NCBI GenBank assembly: GCA_003476595.1
Contig: DMTU01000218.1
Coordinates: 310-31,226, forward strand
Length of the DNA: 30,917 bases
Source: Acidimicrobiaceae bacterium
Lineage (GTDB): Bacteria; Actinomycetota; Acidimicrobiia; Acidimicrobiales; Salinilacustritrichaceae
Reading direction: 5' to 3'
In this document: positions 1-7,914 of the stretch, piece by piece
How the letters are laid out: each line of letters opens with the position of its first letter
Numbering within the stretch: the first letter of the stretch is position 1
The notes under the pieces: model-generated
The model's database searches: none
Told to the model about the DNA's origin: nothing
The model's input: the letters and a program-made list of their open reading frames with translations, nothing else
Program-made: the position numbers and the translations under genes

Positions 1-531
1 CTCGTCCACCAGCAGGTTGCCGAGCCCAGCGAGGCGGGCCTGGTCGAGCAGGCGGGCCTTGACCGCGGTGCGCGACCCGGCCAGCACCGTGGCCAGCTCG
101 TCCGCGGTGACGGTGCTCGCCTCCGGGCCGAGCCGGCTGGTGTCCGGGTCGAGCTGCAGCCCGCCGAGCCGTCGGGGGTCGCGGATGCGCAGGTCGGTGC
201 CGTCCGTGAACGTCAGCACGTACCGATCCCATGCCGGGTCGTCGCCCTGGCCCCCGTAGAGCAGGCCGTCGATGGTGGCGCCGCCGTCGACGAGGAGCCG
301 CCCCGTCATGCCGAAGCGCAGCCCCAGGACCGGTCCGTCGGTGGGCAGCAGGAGCAGCTTGCCGATGCGCTCCGCCGCTTCGATGCGACGACCGACCAGC
401 TGGGCCCGCACGTGATCGGGGTCGGCGCCGCGGAGGCCGAGGGGATCGAGCGCCGGCGCGTCGGCGATGGTCCGGCCCACCACGGCCTCGGCCTGGCGGC
501 GGTAGGTCTCGACCTCGATCAGCTCCGGCAC
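1..531 (-). CDS. Fpg/Nei-family DNA glycosylase, 3' end cut by window edge
   Basis: Partial gene: 177 codons read leftward from a GTG start and run off the window. The start is fixed by the family N-terminus: after the initiator come Pro and Glu (PELIEVE), the N-terminal proline nucleophile and glutamate used by formamidopyrimidine-DNA glycosylases for base excision and beta/delta lyase chemistry. Also visible are RIGKLLLL with the conserved lysine, GMTGRLLV, DPRRLGG and a late VKARLLDQ...GLGNLL segment typical of the helix-two-turn-helix domain. The C-terminal zinc finger lies outside the window, so Fpg and Nei-like members cannot be separated. It follows the trans-sulfuration gene by 19 bases on the same strand and may be co-transcribed with it. 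Family assignment is secure; exact substrate is not. Confidence 0.85.
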   Translation of the reverse strand, partial: MPELIEVETYRRQAEAVVGRTIADAPALDPLGLRGADPDHVRAQLVGRRIEAAERIGKLLLLPTDGPVLGLRFGMTGRLLVDGGATIDGLLYGGQGDDPAWDRYVLTFTDGTDLRIRDPRRLGGLQLDPDTSRLGPEASTVTADELATVLAGSRTAVKARLLDQARLAGLGNLLVDE

Positions 532-550
532 GGTCGGTGCGACCCGAGGG

Positions 551-1711
551 TCAGAGCGCGGCGACCAGGTCGGCGAGCACGTCGTCGGCGTGCTCGAGGC
601 CCACCGAGATCCGCAGCATCCCCTCGGGGATGCCCATGGCGATCCGCTCGTCCGGCGACAGCGACGCGGCCGACATCGACGCCGGGTGGGTCACGAGCGT
701 CTCGGGCCCGCCCAGGGAGACGGCCGGGATGGCCAGCTCGATCTGCTCGACGAAGGAGCGGCCGGCCTCGTAGCCACCCGCCAGGTCGACCACGACGATG
801 GAGCCCCCGCTGCGCATCTGGCGCATCGCCAGCTCGTGCTGGGGATGCGACGCCAGGCCCGGGTAGCGGACCCGTTCGACCGCCGGGTGGGCCTCGAGCC
901 GCTCGGCCAGGGCCTGCGCGGTCTCGCACGCCTGGCGCTGGCGCACGTGGAGCGTGCGCAGGCCCCGGAGCCCGAGGAACGCGTCGAAGGGCGAGGCGAC
1001 GGCGCCGTGCACGACGTGGTGGCCCCACAGCACGTCGATCAGCTCCCGCTCGCCGGTCACCACGCCGAGGAGGGCGTCGTTGTGGCCGGCGATCGCCTTC
1101 GTGGCCGAGTGGAAGACCAGGTGGACGCCGTGGTCGTGGGGGTTCTGCACCGCCGGCGTGGCCATGGTGGAGTCCACGACGGTGAAGGGCCCCATGAGCC
1201 CGCCGAGCGCCTCGAGGTCGACGATGCCCATCGCCGGGTTGGCGGGCGTCTCGCACCACACCAGCTGGGTCGGCTTCTCCGCCACCGCGGCGCGCAGGGC
1301 GTCGGCGTCGAAGGCGTCGACGAGGGCGACCTCGATGCCGAAGCGCTCGCACGTGCGGGTGAGCAGCTGGTTGGTCACCGAGAACATGGACGCCTGGGCG
1401 ACGATGCGGTCGCCCGGCGAGCACAGGGCGAACACGATCGTGGACGCCGCCCCCATCCCCGACCCGAAGGCGATGCCGGCCTCGGCCCCCTCGACCTCCG
1501 CGACCGCATCCGCGAAGGCCTGGACGGTGGGCGTCCCGTTGCGGGCGTAGAACTCGGTGGCCCGCGGCGTCACGGCCATGCGGGCGCTGACGTCGAGGTC
1601 CCGGAGCTCGTAGGCGGTGGAGGGCCAGATCGGGCTGGCGACCGAGCCCTGGTTGGGGCCGCGGCCAGCGCGGATGGCGCGGGTCTCGCGGCGGGCCTGC
1701 TCGTCGCTCAC
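551..1711 (-). CDS. Trans-sulfuration PLP enzyme (cystathionine gamma-synthase / O-acetylhomoserine sulfhydrylase family)
   Basis: A 386-residue Cys/Met-metabolism PLP enzyme, the usual length for the family. Seen: YARNGTPT near residue 55 (phosphate-binding tyrosine region), FGSGMGAAS near 82, the D-S-T region near 180, and the Schiff-base lysine in HSATKAIAGH (about residue 205). It should replace the acetyl group of O-acetylhomoserine with cysteine or sulfide on the way to methionine. The family also contains gamma-lyases, so the exact reaction is not fixed by sequence alone. The GTG start overlaps the metX stop as GTGA, implying translational coupling and joint control by the SAM riboswitch upstream of metX. 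Context strongly favours a methionine biosynthetic role. Confidence 0.88.
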   Translation of the reverse strand: MSDEQARRETRAIRAGRGPNQGSVASPIWPSTAYELRDLDVSARMAVTPRATEFYARNGTPTVQAFADAVAEVEGAEAGIAFGSGMGAASTIVFALCSPGDRIVAQASMFSVTNQLLTRTCERFGIEVALVDAFDADALRAAVAEKPTQLVWCETPANPAMGIVDLEALGGLMGPFTVVDSTMATPAVQNPHDHGVHLVFHSATKAIAGHNDALLGVVTGERELIDVLWGHHVVHGAVASPFDAFLGLRGLRTLHVRQRQACETAQALAERLEAHPAVERVRYPGLASHPQHELAMRQMRSGGSIVVVDLAGGYEAGRSFVEQIELAIPAVSLGGPETLVTHPASMSAASLSPDERIAMGIPEGMLRISVGLEHADDVLADLVAAL

Positions 1712-3015
1712 GGGGTGCTCCTGTGCGAGGTGGCGGTCGGGTCGTCGAGGTGGGGGCCGAGCACGTCGCGCATCGCCTCGTGCTCGATGAGGAACGCGTC
1801 GTGGCCGTGGGGGCTCTCGAGGCGGTGGTAGTGGGCCGGGAGGCCGGCGGCCCGGGCCAGGGCGGCGATCTCGGCGGCCTGGTGGGCCGGGTAGAGGATG
1901 TCGCTGCTGATGCCGACGGTCACGACGGGGCACTGGACCCGTGCCATGGCGGCGTCGATGCCGCCTCGCCCCCGGCCGATGTCGTGCAGGTCCATGGCCT
2001 TGGTCAGCACCAGGTAGCTGTTCGCGTCGAAGCGCCGGGCGAGCTTGTCGCCGTGGTGCTCCAGGTAGCGCTCGACCTGGAAGCGCTGCCACAGGTGGAA
2101 CCCGTCGAGGGGCTCGACCAGCTCCCGGCCGAAGCGGTCGGTGAACACGTCGTCGGAGCGGAAGGTGATCTGGGAGACCATGCGGGCCAGGGCGAGGCCC
2201 TCGTGGGGCCCGTCGCCGGGGGCGGCGTCGTAGAAGTCCCCGTTGCGCCAGGCCGGGTCCATGCGGATGATCCGCCGACCGGTGGACCACCAGCCGATCT
2301 GCTGGGCCGATGCCGCCGCGGTGGAGGCCACGACGATCAGGGAGCCGACCCGCTCGGGGTGCATGATCGCCCACTCGAGGGCCTGCATCCCGCCCATGGA
2401 GCCGCCGACGACGGCGTGCCACCGGCCGATGCCGAGCTCGTCCGCGACGATCCGCTGCGTGCGGACCATGTCGCGCACCGACACGACGGGGAAGCGGGCG
2501 CCGTAGGGCCGGCCGTCGTCGGGGTGCGGTGACGCCGGTCCCGTCGACCCCTGGCAGCCGCCGAGCACGTTGACGCACACGACGAAGAAGCGGTCGAGGT
2601 CGATGCCCGACCCGTGCCGGACCATGCCGTCCCACCAGCCCGGCGAGAGGTGGCCGGGGCCGGCCGCGCCGGCGACGTGGCTGTCGCCGGTGAGGGCGTG
2701 GCAGACGAGGACGGCGTTGCCGCCGTCGGCGTCGAGGGTTCCGAAGGTCTCGTAGGCGACCACCGCGTCGTGCAGCTGCCCGCCCCCCTCCAGCGCGAAG
2801 GGGCGACCCGGGGTGATGGGCACGAACCGGCGGTTGCCGACCTCGTCGCCCTCCTGCCACGCCCCCGACGCCGGGAGCGTGCTCGGGTGCGCCCGCCGGC
2901 CGAGGTCGGCGAGGGGCCGATCAGGGTCGACCACGCCGGAGAGGGGGCCGCCCCGGGCGCCGTTGGGGGACGAGGGGGTGGTGCGCTCGTCGCGCACGTC
3001 GCCGTCGGTCGTCAT
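1708..3015 (-). CDS. metX: Homoserine O-acetyltransferase (MetX)
   Basis: A 435-residue alpha/beta-hydrolase-fold acyltransferase that activates the homoserine hydroxyl for sulfur incorporation. The nucleophile elbow GGSMGG has Ser at about residue 206. The acid is in ISSDILYP and the histidine in SPHGHDAFL near the C-terminus. CHALTGDSH and GPASPHPDDGRPYG are family signatures. The ATG at 3015 has an SD (GGAGG, 3028-3024) at 8-base spacing. Upstream in-frame sequence is the riboswitch leader, not protein. The first 50 or so residues are an acidic, low-conservation extension beyond the usual family start. Acetyl- versus succinyl-CoA use is not decided here; MetX members are known with either. 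It is coupled to the next gene by a GTGA overlap. Confidence 0.93.
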   Translation of the reverse strand: MTTDGDVRDERTTPSSPNGARGGPLSGVVDPDRPLADLGRRAHPSTLPASGAWQEGDEVGNRRFVPITPGRPFALEGGGQLHDAVVAYETFGTLDADGGNAVLVCHALTGDSHVAGAAGPGHLSPGWWDGMVRHGSGIDLDRFFVVCVNVLGGCQGSTGPASPHPDDGRPYGARFPVVSVRDMVRTQRIVADELGIGRWHAVVGGSMGGMQALEWAIMHPERVGSLIVVASTAAASAQQIGWWSTGRRIIRMDPAWRNGDFYDAAPGDGPHEGLALARMVSQITFRSDDVFTDRFGRELVEPLDGFHLWQRFQVERYLEHHGDKLARRFDANSYLVLTKAMDLHDIGRGRGGIDAAMARVQCPVVTVGISSDILYPAHQAAEIAALARAAGLPAHYHRLESPHGHDAFLIEHEAMRDVLGPHLDDPTATSHRSTP

Positions 3016-3023
3016 GTGGTCCA

Positions 3024-3180
3024 CCTCCCTCCGGAGGGCGGACACCCAGTGACGTTTCGGGACGGACCCGGACGCTTGGTTGCCCCTCTCGGGGCCGCAT
3101 CCCCACCCGGAGGAGGGAGGCACCTTGGGTGTCCGTTCCCAGGTTGCCGGACCCGGTCGCCCGGGCCGCTCGTGATGCAC
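3024..3180 (-). promoter_or_regulatory. SAM-I/SAM-IV-clan riboswitch in the metX leader
   Basis: Read on the minus strand, the leader shows a closing stem GCATC (3178-3174) with GATGC (3101-3097). Next is a hairpin GGCCCGG-GCGA-CCGGGTC (3167-3150), then the core CCGGCAACC, a TGGG/CCCA stem (3141-3126) and AAGGTGCC. A GNRA-capped hairpin GCCCC-GAGA-GGGGC (3095-3082) follows the closing stem. GGCAACC...AAGGTGC is the hallmark of the SAM-I/SAM-IV clan, and a hairpin after the closing stem points to SAM-IV. Downstream, CCCTCCGGAGGG (3038-3027) can hide part of the metX SD. CGGACACCCA in the aptamer is exactly complementary to TGGGTGTCCG at 3048-3039, a likely switching helix. Expected effect: repression of metX and its partner when SAM is high. 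The clan call is firm; the subclass is less so. Confidence 0.8.
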
Positions 3181-3191
3181 GTACGGGCCGG

Positions 3192-3197
3192 AGTGTA
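3192..3197 (-). promoter_or_regulatory. Probable -10 box of the metX riboswitch transcript
   Basis: TACACT fits the actinobacterial TANNNT -10 pattern and would place the transcript start about 10 bases ahead of the aptamer closing stem. No convincing -35 at 17-base spacing is visible; a TTGTGC sits 20 bases upstream. Confidence 0.4.
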
Positions 3198-3244
3198 CGT
3201 GGAGGCGAGCGGACCGGGCACAACGGGTTGCCGGCACCGACCGC

Positions 3245-4831
3245 TCAGCGGCGCGGCCGGCGGGCGTCCCACCAGGCCATCAGGGCCGCGTCGTCGACGC
3301 CGAGGGCGGCATCCGCGAGACGGGCGACGTCGGCGAGGTCGGCCTGACCGGCGCTCGCGGCGCGGGCCGCCTCCGCCGCCAGGTCCCACGCGGCACCGTC
3401 GTCGGGCACCGGCAGGGCCTCGAGCAGCGCCTTGGTGGGGCGACACGCCCCGGCGGAGAGGGCGGTGCCGGCGCTGCGCCGGAACAGCCACGCGGTCACG
3501 GCCGGCGCGTGCAGCGCGGCGAGGAGGTGCCACAGCCGGTCGGGGTCGTGGGGGCGGACGCACAGCACGGGCACGGAGCCGAGCAGCCCGCCCGCCGGAT
3601 CGGCGACGGCCTCCAGCACCTTGGTCTGGGTGGCCACCAGCAGCTTCGGTCCCGCCTGCGCCTGCGCCCACCGGGCGGATCGGCCCTGGAGCCTCGTCAC
3701 GTCGACGACCGGATCGCGCCACCGACGGCCGGCGAACCGCTCGCCTCGTTCCAGCAGCCGGCACGGGTCGATGCCGCCGGCCGTCACCAACCGAAGGTGC
3801 CCGGCAGCGTCGTCGTCGGCCTCGGCGACGGCATCGACGATCCCGTAGTACTCGTCCCGGAAGCCGGCGTGCACCGACGCCAGCTCACCCAGGGTGCGCC
3901 TGTGCCCGAGGGCGATGGACGGGATCCCGGCCGCATCGGCGAGCGGGGTGACCCAGTCGTTGGTCGCCGGGGTCGGTACCGAGCGTCGCCGCAGCACCGG
4001 CGCGCACACCTCCACGTTGGCGGCGAAGGCTCGCCCGTCGTCGACGACGGTGTGCACGAGGTCGGCCTGGGCATCGATCCGGTCGCGCACCACCGCCGCG
4101 TCCCGGGCCGCCAGGAACGACTGGGGCAGAACGAGCGCCACGTGCCCTCCGGGAACGACCTGCTCGACGGCCGTGAGGGCGAACAGCCAGGCCGGGTCGG
4201 TGTAGGCGCGCACGGCGTCGCCGTGCCTCATCCGGAGCGCGGTTCGGCGCGCGGCGGCGACGGAGGTGGCCGAGCGGAGCTGGCCGAGGAAGGGCGGGTT
4301 CCCGACGACGGCGCCGGCGGGCCCGACGTCCTCGAGGAGGGCGTCACCCACCCTGACGACCGGCTCGACGTCGACGCCGTGGCGGGCCGCCCACCACCAC
4401 AGGGCGGCCTCGGCCACCGCGACGGCGGTCTCGTCGAGGTCCTGTCCCCGCAGCCGATCGACCGCGTGGGCGGGCTCGATGCCGAGGGCCAGCAGCCGCT
4501 CGGCCGCCGCGAGCAGGAACACGCCACCGCCGCAGGCCGGGTCCACGACGGGGCCGAGGTCGGCCGCGTCCCGGTCCGGGAGCGCCCGGGCGACGAGCGC
4601 CTCGGCCAACCAGGTCGGCGTGTACCAGGCGCCGCGCCGGACCCGGTCGTCGGGGGCAGCCAGGCGCTCGTGGAGCGGGCCGAGGTCCTCGGGGCCGTCG
4701 AGCTGGTGGACGCTGGCGTGGCCGTCCGCGCCGGCGAGCAGCCGGAGGGCACCGGGGACGTCGAGGGCCTCTCGACGCGTCGCGTGCAGGAATGCGCCGG
4801 CGATCGTCGCCCGCAGGCTCGGCTCCGGCAC
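3245..4831 (-). CDS. Orphan N6-adenine DNA methyltransferase
   Basis: A 528-residue class I SAM-dependent DNA methyltransferase. Seen in order: a small N-terminal helical part, GAWYTPTWLAEALV near residue 67 (typical entry to the N6-Mtase domain), motif I DPACGGGVFLLAAA (97-110; DPACGSG-like), an acidic motif near GQDLDE (129-134), and motif IV NPPF (178-181), the catalytic NPPY/F of adenine-N6 methylases. The C-terminal half may carry target recognition. No restriction subunit, specificity subunit or helicase neighbour is visible, so it looks like a solitary methyltransferase. It starts with GTG at 4831, 13 bases downstream of the preceding gene's stop. Role (epigenetic marking, protection or relic of a restriction system) is open. 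Confidence 0.8.
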   Translation of the reverse strand: MPEPSLRATIAGAFLHATRREALDVPGALRLLAGADGHASVHQLDGPEDLGPLHERLAAPDDRVRRGAWYTPTWLAEALVARALPDRDAADLGPVVDPACGGGVFLLAAAERLLALGIEPAHAVDRLRGQDLDETAVAVAEAALWWWAARHGVDVEPVVRVGDALLEDVGPAGAVVGNPPFLGQLRSATSVAAARRTALRMRHGDAVRAYTDPAWLFALTAVEQVVPGGHVALVLPQSFLAARDAAVVRDRIDAQADLVHTVVDDGRAFAANVEVCAPVLRRRSVPTPATNDWVTPLADAAGIPSIALGHRRTLGELASVHAGFRDEYYGIVDAVAEADDDAAGHLRLVTAGGIDPCRLLERGERFAGRRWRDPVVDVTRLQGRSARWAQAQAGPKLLVATQTKVLEAVADPAGGLLGSVPVLCVRPHDPDRLWHLLAALHAPAVTAWLFRRSAGTALSAGACRPTKALLEALPVPDDGAAWDLAAEAARAASAGQADLADVARLADAALGVDDAALMAWWDARRPRR

Positions 4832-4844
4832 CGCGGGGCTCGCG

Positions 4845-5438
4845 CTAGGAGCCGAAGGGATCCCAGCCGGCGAGGTCCTTGAGGCGCTCGTCGTTGGAGA
4901 ACATCTCCACCATCGGGTGCTCGTCGAGGCCCAGGCGGCGCTGCAGGAGCTTCACCGACATCTCCTCGTCCCACTTGATGAGGGTGACGGCCACGCCGGT
5001 GGTGCCGGCCCGGGCGGTGCGGCCCGAGCGGTGCAGGTAGGTCTTGTGGTCCGGCGGCGGATCCCAGTGGATCACCGTGTCGATCAGGTCGATGTCCAGA
5101 CCTCGGGCGGCGACGTCGGAGGCCACCAGCGCCTGGATCTTGCCGTCGGTGAAGCGCTGGAGCGCCTTCTCCCGGGCCCGCTGGGGCAGGTCGCCGTGGA
5201 TGGGCGAAGCCTTCACGCCGAGCTCGTCGAGGTCGTCGGCCAGCCGGGCATCCGCCTGGTGCGCCAGCACCGTGGAGGAGAACGCGTTCCGACCCATCCA
5301 CCGCGGGCGCCGACCGACCGGACCCAGCACCGCCACGGGCCGCCCGTCGACGGTGATGGTCAGCGTCTCTCCGGACTCGACGCGGTCGAGGAGGGATCGT
5401 GTCGAGTTCCGCAGCTCCCGGGAGGCGACCTCAGCCAT
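4845..5438 (-). CDS. Chimera: Phd/YefM-type antitoxin N-terminus joined to a DEAD-box helicase C-terminal domain
   Basis: A 197-residue open frame made of two unrelated pieces. Residues 1 to about 70 are a Phd/YefM-type antitoxin: SRELRNSTRSLLDRVESGE, TITVDGRPVAVLGP, GRRPRWM and a tail HQADARLADDL. From about residue 74 it is the C-terminal RecA-like half of an RhlE-type RNA helicase: PIHGDLPQRAREKALQRF, motif V VASDVAARGLDID and motif VI YLHRSGRTARAG. The helicase N-terminal half with its Walker A and DEAD motifs is absent, so it cannot be an active ATP-dependent helicase alone. The usual PIN toxin partner is also absent. A TACAGT -10 lies 6 bases before the ATG, as in leaderless actinobacterial genes. 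It may be a degraded fusion or a regulatory protein. Confidence 0.75.
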   Translation of the reverse strand: MAEVASRELRNSTRSLLDRVESGETLTITVDGRPVAVLGPVGRRPRWMGRNAFSSTVLAHQADARLADDLDELGVKASPIHGDLPQRAREKALQRFTDGKIQALVASDVAARGLDIDLIDTVIHWDPPPDHKTYLHRSGRTARAGTTGVAVTLIKWDEEMSVKLLQRRLGLDEHPMVEMFSNDERLKDLAGWDPFGS

Positions 5439-5444
5439 GCGACG

Positions 5445-5450
5445 ACTGTA
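5445..5450 (-). promoter_or_regulatory. -10 box ahead of the antitoxin-helicase chimera
   Basis: TACAGT matches TANNNT and ends six bases before the ATG at 5438, so transcription would begin at or next to the start codon (leaderless mRNA). No clear -35 was identified. Confidence 0.4.
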
Positions 5451-5467
5451 GCAAGTGTGCGACGCGG

Positions 5468-6412
5468 TCAGAACAGCTCGAGGTCCCCGAGCGCGAAGCC
5501 GACATCAGCGAAGGCAGGCACCACGGGGTTGGCCAGCGTCCGCCACGTGACGATGGGTCCCTGGCGGGGCATGGGCACGAACCCGTGCCGTGCGCCCAGG
5601 CCGATGGCCACGGCGTAGTCGCCGCAGGCCCGCACCAGGCGGAAGACGGCGGCGAGGTCCGGCTGGCCGGACAGCCAGTCCACGATCGCCACCTCGCGCA
5701 GCGGACCTCGCTGGCGGACGCGGAACACGGCATGGCCGCCCTTCACCTCGATGGCCCGGTAGTGGAGCGGCTCGAAGCCGTAGCGCCACCGCAGGTGCTC
5801 GCCGGTGCGCTCGGTCGCCCACTGCTCGACGGCAGCCGGTCGCAGCTCGGACACCACCTCGCCTGCCGGCACCCCATAGGTCACCGGTTCGGACCACTTG
5901 GCCGCCGGCACACGAGCGCGCACCATCCGGGCGAGCACGGCCGGTGATCCCGGGTGCACCAGCAGCGTGGGTCGGCCCAGCTCCACCCAGCCCATCTTCA
6001 GGTAGCCCGGCCGGCTCTGGTCGTTGGGGGTGTTGAACACGGCGTCGACGCCGTCGGCCGTGAGCTCATCGACCGCCTGGGTGGTGAGCTGCCGGAAAAG
6101 CCCCTTGCCCTGGTACTCCGGGTCGGTGGCCGTGTCGACCGCCCGGACCAGGCGGAGCGACGCATCGTCGTGGGTCAGCTCCCAGCGCATCAGCGTGCGG
6201 AACGCCACCAGCCGATCGCCGTCCCACGCCCCCCAGGCCGGCGACGAACCGAAGGGGTTCTCCAGGTGCTTCCACGCGAAGAACGCCCGGTCCCGCTCGT
6301 CGCCGGCCCAGCCGAGGGAGCGGCTGCCGAGGGCGACGATGTCGTCGACGTGCGCGGCCGGATCGAACGACCGGACCGGCAGGCCCTTGCGCGATCGTCC
6401 GGTGCCGCTCAT
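5468..6412 (-). CDS. GNAT-family N-acetyltransferase
   Basis: A 314-residue protein with a GNAT core in its first half: AWDGDRLVAFRTLM followed by RLVRAVDTATDPEYQGKGLFRQLT, where the (Q/R)xxGxG/A acetyl-CoA pyrophosphate loop appears as QGKGLF. A second GNAT-like half with LRWRYGFEPLHYRAIEV resembles the paired-domain acetyltransferases often found in cell-envelope and polysaccharide regions. No substrate can be named. The ATG start lies only two bases from the GTG start proposed for the divergent glycosyltransferase, so at least one of the two starts may really lie further inside. Confidence 0.75.
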   Translation of the reverse strand: MSGTGRSRKGLPVRSFDPAAHVDDIVALGSRSLGWAGDERDRAFFAWKHLENPFGSSPAWGAWDGDRLVAFRTLMRWELTHDDASLRLVRAVDTATDPEYQGKGLFRQLTTQAVDELTADGVDAVFNTPNDQSRPGYLKMGWVELGRPTLLVHPGSPAVLARMVRARVPAAKWSEPVTYGVPAGEVVSELRPAAVEQWATERTGEHLRWRYGFEPLHYRAIEVKGGHAVFRVRQRGPLREVAIVDWLSGQPDLAAVFRLVRACGDYAVAIGLGARHGFVPMPRQGPIVTWRTLANPVVPAFADVGFALGDLELF

Positions 6413-6414
6413 CC

Positions 6415-7596
6415 GTGCACCATCATGGCCGAGTGCGGAGCGGCGGACGGACCAAGGTGCTGTGGCTGACCAAGGGCCTCGGCCCGGGTGGTGCCGAGCG
6501 CCTGCTGCTGTCGTTCGCCCAGAACGCCGACCACTCCCGCTTCGAGCTCCACGCCGCCTACCTGCTGCCGTGGAAGGACCACCTCGTCGCCGACCTCGAT
6601 GCCGCCGGCGTCACGACCCACTGCCTCGACAGCAGCCGGCCGTGGGACGTCCGGTGGTGGTGGCGGTTGCGCCACATAGCTGCGACACGGGAGATGGACG
6701 TCGTCCACCTCCACTCCCCCCTCGTCGCCGCCCAGGCCCGCCTCGTGGTGCGCACCCTCCCCCGCCGGCGCCGGCCGAAGGTGGTCACCACCGAGCACAA
6801 CGTCTGGACCTCCCACCAGGGCGCCACCCGGTTCCTCAACGAGCGCACCATCGGCCTCGACGACCACGTCTTCGCCGTCTCCGAGCAGGTGCGCGATTCG
6901 ATGTCGCCCCGCATCCGGGACCGGGTCGAGGTGCTCATCCACGGGGTCGATGTGGACGCCATCGCCGCGCGACGGTCCGAGCGGGAGGCCGCCCGAGCAG
7001 CCCACGGCGTCACCGATGACGACCTGGTCGTGGTCACCGTGGCCAACCTGCGGGCGAACAAGGACTACCCGAACCTGCTGCAGGCCGCCCGGCGGCTGGT
7101 GGACGACGGCGTGCCGGTCACGTTCCTCGCCGTCGGTCAGGGCCCCCTCGAGCAGGAGCTGACTGCCATGAAGGAAGGCCTGGGCCTGGGCGGCCGCTTC
7201 CGCTTCCTGGGCTACCAGGCCGACCCCATCGGCATCCTCGCCGCCGGCGATGTCTTCTGCCTGTCCTCGCAGTACGAAGGGCTCCCCATCGCCCTGCTCG
7301 AAGCCCTGGCCATGGGGCTGCCCGTGGCATCGACGGCGGTCGGCGGGGTCCCGACCGCCATCACCGACGGGGTCGAGGGCCGGTTGGTCCCGTCGGGCGA
7401 CCCGGCGGGGCTGGCCGCCGCACTCGCCGAGCTCGCCGACCCGGAGGTGCGCCGCCGCCTCGCCGACGCCGCAGCCTCACGCAGCGCGGACTTCAGCATC
7501 ATGCACGCCGTCGAGCGCCAGCAGCGGGTCTACGGAGCGCTCAGCGAACGAGAGCCAGCGCCACGCCGAGCATCGAAGCGTTCAGCCCCAGAATGA
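6415..7596 (+). CDS. GT4-family glycosyltransferase (GT-B fold)
   Basis: About 393 residues. The N-terminal acceptor domain has TKGLGPGGAERLLL, the glycine-rich loop of GT4 enzymes, and VVHLHSPLVAAQARL and TTEHNVW. The C-terminal donor domain has VANLRANKDYPNLLQAA, GQGPLEQEL, RFRFLGY and the EGLPIALLEALAMGLPV segment (E-x7-E nucleotide-sugar motif). It should transfer a sugar from an NDP-sugar in the cytoplasm to a polysaccharide, lipid or small molecule; the acceptor is unknown. GTG at 6415 and GTG at 6433 are both possible; the first is chosen for length but is nearly back-to-back with the divergent acetyltransferase. The last 56 bases overlap the convergent small gene. Confidence 0.85.
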   Translation: MHHHGRVRSGGRTKVLWLTKGLGPGGAERLLLSFAQNADHSRFELHAAYLLPWKDHLVADLDAAGVTTHCLDSSRPWDVRWWWRLRHIAATREMDVVHLHSPLVAAQARLVVRTLPRRRRPKVVTTEHNVWTSHQGATRFLNERTIGLDDHVFAVSEQVRDSMSPRIRDRVEVLIHGVDVDAIAARRSEREAARAAHGVTDDDLVVVTVANLRANKDYPNLLQAARRLVDDGVPVTFLAVGQGPLEQELTAMKEGLGLGGRFRFLGYQADPIGILAAGDVFCLSSQYEGLPIALLEALAMGLPVASTAVGGVPTAITDGVEGRLVPSGDPAGLAAALAELADPEVRRRLADAAASRSADFSIMHAVERQQRVYGALSEREPAPRRASKRSAPE

Positions 7597-7813
7597 CCAG
7601 CGTCTGTGTTCGCATCCCGTTGTGAAACTCAACTCTCACCTGGTCGGCGGTTCGGTCGATCCGAAGCTCCACCAGCTCGATGTCGCGTCGAGTTGCGACC
7701 TCCGCCCAGCCACCCGGCGGCAGGTGCGCCATCACGGTGTCCGCCACTCTCGTGCCGGCACTCGCTTCGAGCCACTTGTAGAGCTCAAATCGATCGTGGT
7801 CGCTGATCGCCAC
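7541..7813 (-). CDS. Small hypothetical protein with C-terminal membrane segment
   Basis: A 90-residue protein: a polar N-terminus (FELYKWLEASAGTRVADTVMAHLPPGGWAEVATRRD), a charged helical middle (IELVELRIDRTADQVRVEF) and a C-terminal hydrophobic helix (TLVILGLNASMLGVALALV). This layout resembles a common but uncharacterised actinobacterial type with an HLPP-x-GW motif, a coiled coil and one membrane anchor. GTG start at 7813 with SD GGAGG at 7-base spacing. It overlaps the end of the convergent glycosyltransferase by 56 bases. No function can be assigned. Confidence 0.65.
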   Translation of the reverse strand: MAISDHDRFELYKWLEASAGTRVADTVMAHLPPGGWAEVATRRDIELVELRIDRTADQVRVEFHNGMRTQTLVILGLNASMLGVALALVR

Positions 7814-7914
7814 GGCATGTCCTCCACGGTACCGATGCTGGAGCCACGGGGGCTCGAGTGGTCCCTCTGGGACGCAACACCAAACTACGGACGCGTGCCG
7901 ACAGGAACGTCCGC

